From NCBI GenBank assembly GCA_038380795.1, contig CM076266.1:44786425-44850424 (forward strand): a DNA stretch of 64,000 nt. The letters run 5' to 3'. Both the position numbers and the translations under genes were made by a program. This document shows, one piece after another, positions 58,861 through 64,000 of this stretch. Each line of letters opens with the position of its first letter. Within the stretch, counting starts at the first letter, position 1. Source of the DNA: Pyrocephalus nanus (taxonomy: Eukaryota > Chordata > Aves > Passeriformes > Tyrannidae). The notes under the pieces are model-generated. The model had not been told where the DNA came from. It saw only the letters and a list, made by a program, of their open reading frames with translations, and did not search any database.

Positions 58861-61800
58861 GCCCTACTTGTCCCACTGTAAGTAAGATAGTATAGGATTC
58901 TGCCAAAATTAACTGGATTTTTAAGTTAGCTGTTTTATTTCCCCACCATAAGTCCACCACAGACATTTGTTTTGATGTTTAATTGTGTTGTTGAGTTTCT
59001 AAATATACTTAAACCTCCTGTCAATTTAAGCCTCCATTTTATATTTTGTGGGGAATCTTAGTCTGAGAAGAGTTTGATCTTTAACAGTACTCTAAATTGC
59101 TAACAGTGATTCTCGTACATCAATATGATGTCATGCAGACAATTTAAAGCAGAGAAAAAATAAACACTGTTTTCATTCACGTCTCTCCTTCAAATTCGCT
59201 TTGCCTTCCATCTGCACATTTCGTTTTGTACTCTCCTGTCTGCATTCATGTACACACCAGAGATACCTATAGCAATGTCTGAATGCATCCACTGTCATAG
59301 GTGCTTTTCCAGAAAGAGCTATTCTGTGATAACAGCAATTTTTTCAGGTGTTCTTCTGTCAGCTGTACTTTTACTGAGGAAGAGGCTGTAGTATACAATT
59401 TTCTCCTTGAAAGAAATGCTTGAAGAATGGCTCTTTCAAATTGGCTACCATATCATGTCATTCCCTATGGGAAAGAAGTCAAGCTACTCTAAGTGAAAGA
59501 TGGGGCCAGATACACCATCAAATAGTGAAGAATATAAAGTTCCACTGAGAACAAATATGAGAGATAACAGTTGGGAGAAAGACATCATTTATTCCTCTAT
59601 ATCTTGTATTTTTAGCTCTACTAAGCACAACAGCAGGTGGCAGTCAAATCCAAAGAGGATAATTCTGAAAAGAATTCTCCATAACAGAACATTATGCTAC
59701 AGAATTAACATACCAAAAAATAAAATGTAATAAAGAAACAGTCCACTCAGATGTGGAGTCCTGTGTAATATGTACTATGCACTAGAATTCAGGGTAAAGC
59801 TACTGAAATCAACACAGCAGCCAAAAAAAAATCCTCCCAGGGTTTTGCAGGACCATTTTACAAACAACTTGAAACATGATAACCCAGAATTTTTTTTAAT
59901 TTTAACATTTAACATTTATACAGAGAGTAAATGCTACACAAAGTAAGTACCTAGCCAACCACTCACAGGAGACAGTCTAACTCTTCAATGCAGTATTTAG
60001 CTTAAGTAGCAGCTCTGTAAAAAGCAGATGTATTGTTTAAGTGAACTCTAAAAGATAAGCTAGTTGAGGGCAACTCTGGTTGAGTCTTATCCACATGCTC
60101 AAAGATGCCCACCAAGAATACAATCAAGGATCCTGGAACATTGAAAAGTAGTGAAAAACCGAAAAAACTGAGCATGCAATACAGAAAGAAACTACCAAAT
60201 TATTACTGCTAAATAGTATTGTTCAATAATAACCTACAGCCGTCATGTGAAAAGTCATCCAGCCCACAGTGGCCTTCAGAATGCCCTCTTTCTGAGGGCA
60301 GTAACAAAAACCGTTTTACAGGTGAGGTTAATGTCACTCAAGCACCACCACCTTGGCTATTGGTCCTTTAGCCTCTTTCTCCCCCATCACAAGGCGAACA
60401 AGTCCTCGACAGGGTGAAATTCCCTACATATCTCTGCTAAAACACCACGTTACATACCATGTACAATCCCTCACCCAGGGTGTTTGCATCCTGGCAGATG
60501 GAACAGCCATAAACTTCCTTACAAGAACAACTCCAGACTCACAAAAACTCCTTTGCACATGAGCTATACCAAACATGTAAAATCAGCTGTTCTCCAGAAT
60601 ACCTTAAGGAAATGTTTAAACTAACGAGGAAGGTACAACATTAATAACTGGATGTAAAAAAAAAAAAAAAAATCAGGAAAACCTAGATCATGCATGGAAA
60701 ATAGGAATTTTTAAATTGTCAGAGTTGTGTACTTGGTAAAATTGTGACTACATTTGTTTATTAGATTAAAGACACAGATATGATAAGACAGATATAAATA
60801 TAAGCAAGAACTGAAAAGGCTTAATACCTCACTTTCAACCTAAGTTCAAAAAAGAGAAATTAACACCAGTTAGATATACGCCCCTGGCTTTCTGTGCTAT
60901 TTTGCTGCGTATGATGATTAAACACTGGTAGACTACTGGCAATTCAACACCAGTAATGCTGGCAGTTAAAGAAATTGAAGTGTCCTAAGTAATACGATTA
61001 AAAACACACAAAACCAAACCAACAAAGATTAAGATCCAACTGCTCTATGGAGAGAAAGATGTTTCTCAAATAATGTTTTGAAAAGAAGTATGTAATCTGT
61101 ATTAACTGCAGCTGCAGACTGGGCAGAGAAGGAAATAACACTGACCACTGATTCGCGATTACAGGTTTCGGAAAACAAGTATTTAGTTTAATAGAAAAAA
61201 CAATGGGAGGGGAACATAAAGGAAAGTCATTTAGTAAGTAGTTTTCTCACTTTTACACTAGCAGTAATTATATCATATGGCATTTCAGTAGATGTCTATT
61301 CAAGTCGCAAAACCACTCAAAACTAAAGGCTGCCAATTTTGACTTGAGTCATTAGGAAGCGCCTTATTGACAGCGTTATAACACAGATGAAATCAGTTGC
61401 CCTACCTCTTGAAGTTCCCTGACATTTTCCAGTTTCCCCATTTTTAACATCTGTTTGGGATAAAGTACTGCATAGCCCATGAGTTTCCTCAGCAAAGCTG
61501 CAGTCTTAAATAATGCATAAAATTGAATTCCAACAAATAACTGAATAATAAGGTAGAATATGTATTTTAAAACCCCAAAAAACTAAGAGTTTCACATCTT
61601 GTACAGGGCAAGTGATGTCTTAATAGACAGCTGAACATGCATTTGAAACAAACTAATACAAAGTCTCTGAGGCACTGTGACAAGTACACGCTCCTGAAAC
61701 ACTTGAAATGTCTCATCTTCACTGAGCATATCTAGACTGTCAGAGGAGGCCAGGCTACAAAAAGACCACCCCACCAAGCTGGAGTTACTAAAACACAAAA

Positions 61801-64000
61801 GAATCTCCTCCGTGTGGCAGGGAATACACAAGAGATGGGCACACACACAAAAAAAGGGGAGATGTAAAAGAAAGTAAAGCAGGAGACAACAAAAATCCTG
61901 TTCAAGACTAAATGAACAAGCAGAACAACACTGAGCCCATGAGCAAGGGGTCTGTAAGGGGCAGACAGACTGGAAAGACAAGGCACAAGAAGTCACAGTA
62001 GGGCAAAACCAAAGAAAAATAATGTCATTCCATCACTAAATCCACCCTGCACAGACACTGGAATGAAGCCTAGATTTCTATTATATTTCTTCTCTGCTGT
62101 CACTAAGCACACGGAATAACAAAAATCTCAGTGTTTCCAAAGAGAATGCAAGTTGGAAATGCTTGTCAGTCACTCCAGAGTTTTATTTCAAGTGGTAGAT
62201 ATTTGTACAGATAAATATTTTACTCAAGAGGAAGATAATCCAAGACAAAATAATGCTTGCATTTTCCATTTTCTCAACTGGAAAAAGCCCTTGTGAATTC
62301 CTCTCTGAGGAAGTACACATTTATATGTAATTATGTGATAATTTACTAATGATTAACTTGTCAATATTTTCTTTTACCTTCAATGTCTACTGAAACAACT
62401 TACAACTTTACTGTTGCATATCATTTAAGTTTAGTCTCAAAAACAAATGTATTAGTTTCTTCATCAAGATTTCAGTACTGTTTACCACTAGACTATTTTG
62501 ATGTTTTGCAAACATTTCTTTATATTACAACATTCTGTACAGGAAAGCAAAAGTGGAATCTCCATTGTGCTAACAGAAAACAAATTACAGAAAGATAATT
62601 ATATTTGCAACTTTTTATTTATAGATCAAGTCACAGGTTTTTCAGAATACCTAATATATGCATTTATGTAGATCATTACATGTTTTAAACAGAGTTCCCA
62701 CTGACTTCAACTGCAATAATGGTACATTATATATGCAAGTCAGGCTCCACACTCAACACCAAAAAAGAAAATAATAAATGTGTTTAAAAATTTGAGTCTA
62801 CAAGACTTGTAGCAGTAGTAGTGGCAGGATCAGTTCTTCAAAGGCAGCATTCAGCTATGCTCTTCTTAGCTACGCTGCAAGAAAGAACCAGTCCTTAAAT
62901 TCACATATTATTATTGTTTAGGGACCACACTACATTTCTCTGCATCACTTCAATTTTAGTATATGAGTTGACAAAACTAAACGAGTTCACCAATAAGAGA
63001 GACAAAAAGTGGTAAATCCTTGCTTTAGAGTCCTGCTGGGAATTACTCCACACCTATACTCTGATTTCTGTCATCAGTATATCTCCAGCTGCTCTCCTCG
63101 CAGGAAAAAAAAAATCAACCAAAAAACACCCAAATGCTCTGATTAACTTAACAGCAAAACTTCAAAAAACCTTCAGTTGAGTATATTACAGTGCCATCAT
63201 TTCAACTCACATATTTGTACTTTCCGACTTCTAAGGGACAGGTTTTCTGATTGTTCCCACATGAAGATTACATATGACATTCTTTCTTAAGGAACAAATT
63301 TTTCAGGATGCTTACAAAAACCAGAAGAATACAGTACTTTAGAATACGGCATTACTACTAGAAACAGAGAAGCCATTAAAAATCGCTTCACCCATTATTA
63401 ACATAATGAAATGCCTGGAGGCCTGAAAACTATTTAAGTAAATTTACAAAAATATAACAGTTTTAAAATCAGTTTCCCTAAAGAGATGTCAGAATGTTGA
63501 GATCTTTGAAGCAGAAATGGCAGTAACTGACTCTTGGTGTGACCTAAATCCGAAAGAAAAGAAATTAACTACACTGGAAGTAAAGGCCACATCTCCTACG
63601 GATTTTTTGGTGGAAATGGAGGTTAGGTGATTTCAAATATTTTCTGTAATTAAATAAATTTACCAAGGCACCAGGACTCAAAATACAAAAATTCAGAAAT
63701 GTCAATTCCTTCCTAAAAGTACTTAATAACAACTTTTCAAATACTTACTGCATTGCACATTCCCAGAAATTTGGCAGAACAATGAACATGTGTAAAAGTT
63801 TAACTGTTCAGAGTTCAGTCCTCGCAGATTTGCACAGTATCATGTACTAGCACATACACTGGAGATCATAAAGCTCATACATATGGACACAACACAATCA
63901 TCAGGGAGAAAACAACTTCAGAATTCTTTTAATTCAGTATTTAAAAAATCCTCTGACTTCTAACTTTCAAAATTGGTTTGTTATTTTAAACACCTATATG

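Larger units (their letters stand above)
54886..64000 (-). other. PHF14 intron upstream of exon A (continues past window)
   Basis: The acceptor CTCAACAG lies at 54886-54893. The frame of exon A requires a preceding exon ending in one base of an Asp or similar codon, which was not found up to 64000. It contains a CR1 cluster (56497-58860). The stretches 54900-56490 and 58870-64000 are AT-rich with no confident gene. A 134-codon open frame (61592-61996) has no recognised domain. A CACTGACTTCAACTGCAATA word near 62700 resembles old interspersed repeats. Confidence 0.8.

Noticed and set aside
61592..61996. 134-codon open frame on the minus strand with a Cys/Leu-rich start
   Set aside because: No recognised motif and no convincing splice or promoter context; a second frame overlaps it. 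It did not match the missing first exon of PHF14.
1..64000. An undescribed multi-gene system (defence cluster, biosynthetic operon, CRISPR)
   Set aside because: The window is explained by one vertebrate gene, its introns and retrotransposons. No clustered genes or repeat-spacer arrays are present.

Overview
The window is nuclear DNA from a vertebrate, most likely a songbird. It is AT-rich and mostly intron. It holds chicken-repeat-1 (CR1) LINEs with the usual ATTCTATG tails, an avian-type endogenous-retrovirus LTR, and a SINE with a tRNA-Ile-like head and a CR1-like tail. That SINE design is known from songbirds (TguSINE1). The species cannot be named from the sequence alone.

One protein-coding gene runs right to left on the minus strand across almost the whole window: PHF14, PHD finger protein 14, a nuclear histone reader. 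I placed 12 consecutive coding exons between 54885 and 13488. Together they give 2231 nt, or 743 codons after a split first codon, and every junction keeps the frame. In protein order they encode: an acidic/lysine-rich N-terminal region (54236-54885); PHD finger 1, zinc knuckle and extended PHD finger, which form the PZP histone H3-binding module (six exons, 29657-50073, less the exon A part); a helical linker (25986-26256); a coiled coil (25292-25398 and 23722-23817); a basic linker (22065-22168); a third PHD finger (20515-20646 and the start of 13488-13656); and a basic tail. The first coding exon (N-terminus) should lie beyond 64000. The final exons, which carry a fourth PHD finger in the family, should lie before position 1, because the last exon found ends in a clean splice donor.

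Region by region: 1-13487 is the intron after the last exon found. It holds A/C- and G/T-rich tracts, a rearranged CR1 (about 9345-10898) and an LTR fragment split by a SINE (about 11162-11590). 13488-34040 carries ten exons with introns of about 0.6-6.9 kb and two CR1 fragments. 34041-54235 is three long introns (5.4, 10.3 and 4.2 kb) separated by two exons, with few recognisable repeats. 54236-54885 is the acidic exon. 54886-64000 is upstream intron with a cluster of CR1 pieces in opposite orientations (56497-58860).

I found no second gene, structural RNA gene, CRISPR array or gene cluster. The points most worth a second look are a GC-AG intron just upstream of a frame-neutral PHD exon, a pair of abutting perfect hairpins in an intron, the SINE nested in the LTR, and a duplicated octamer motif.
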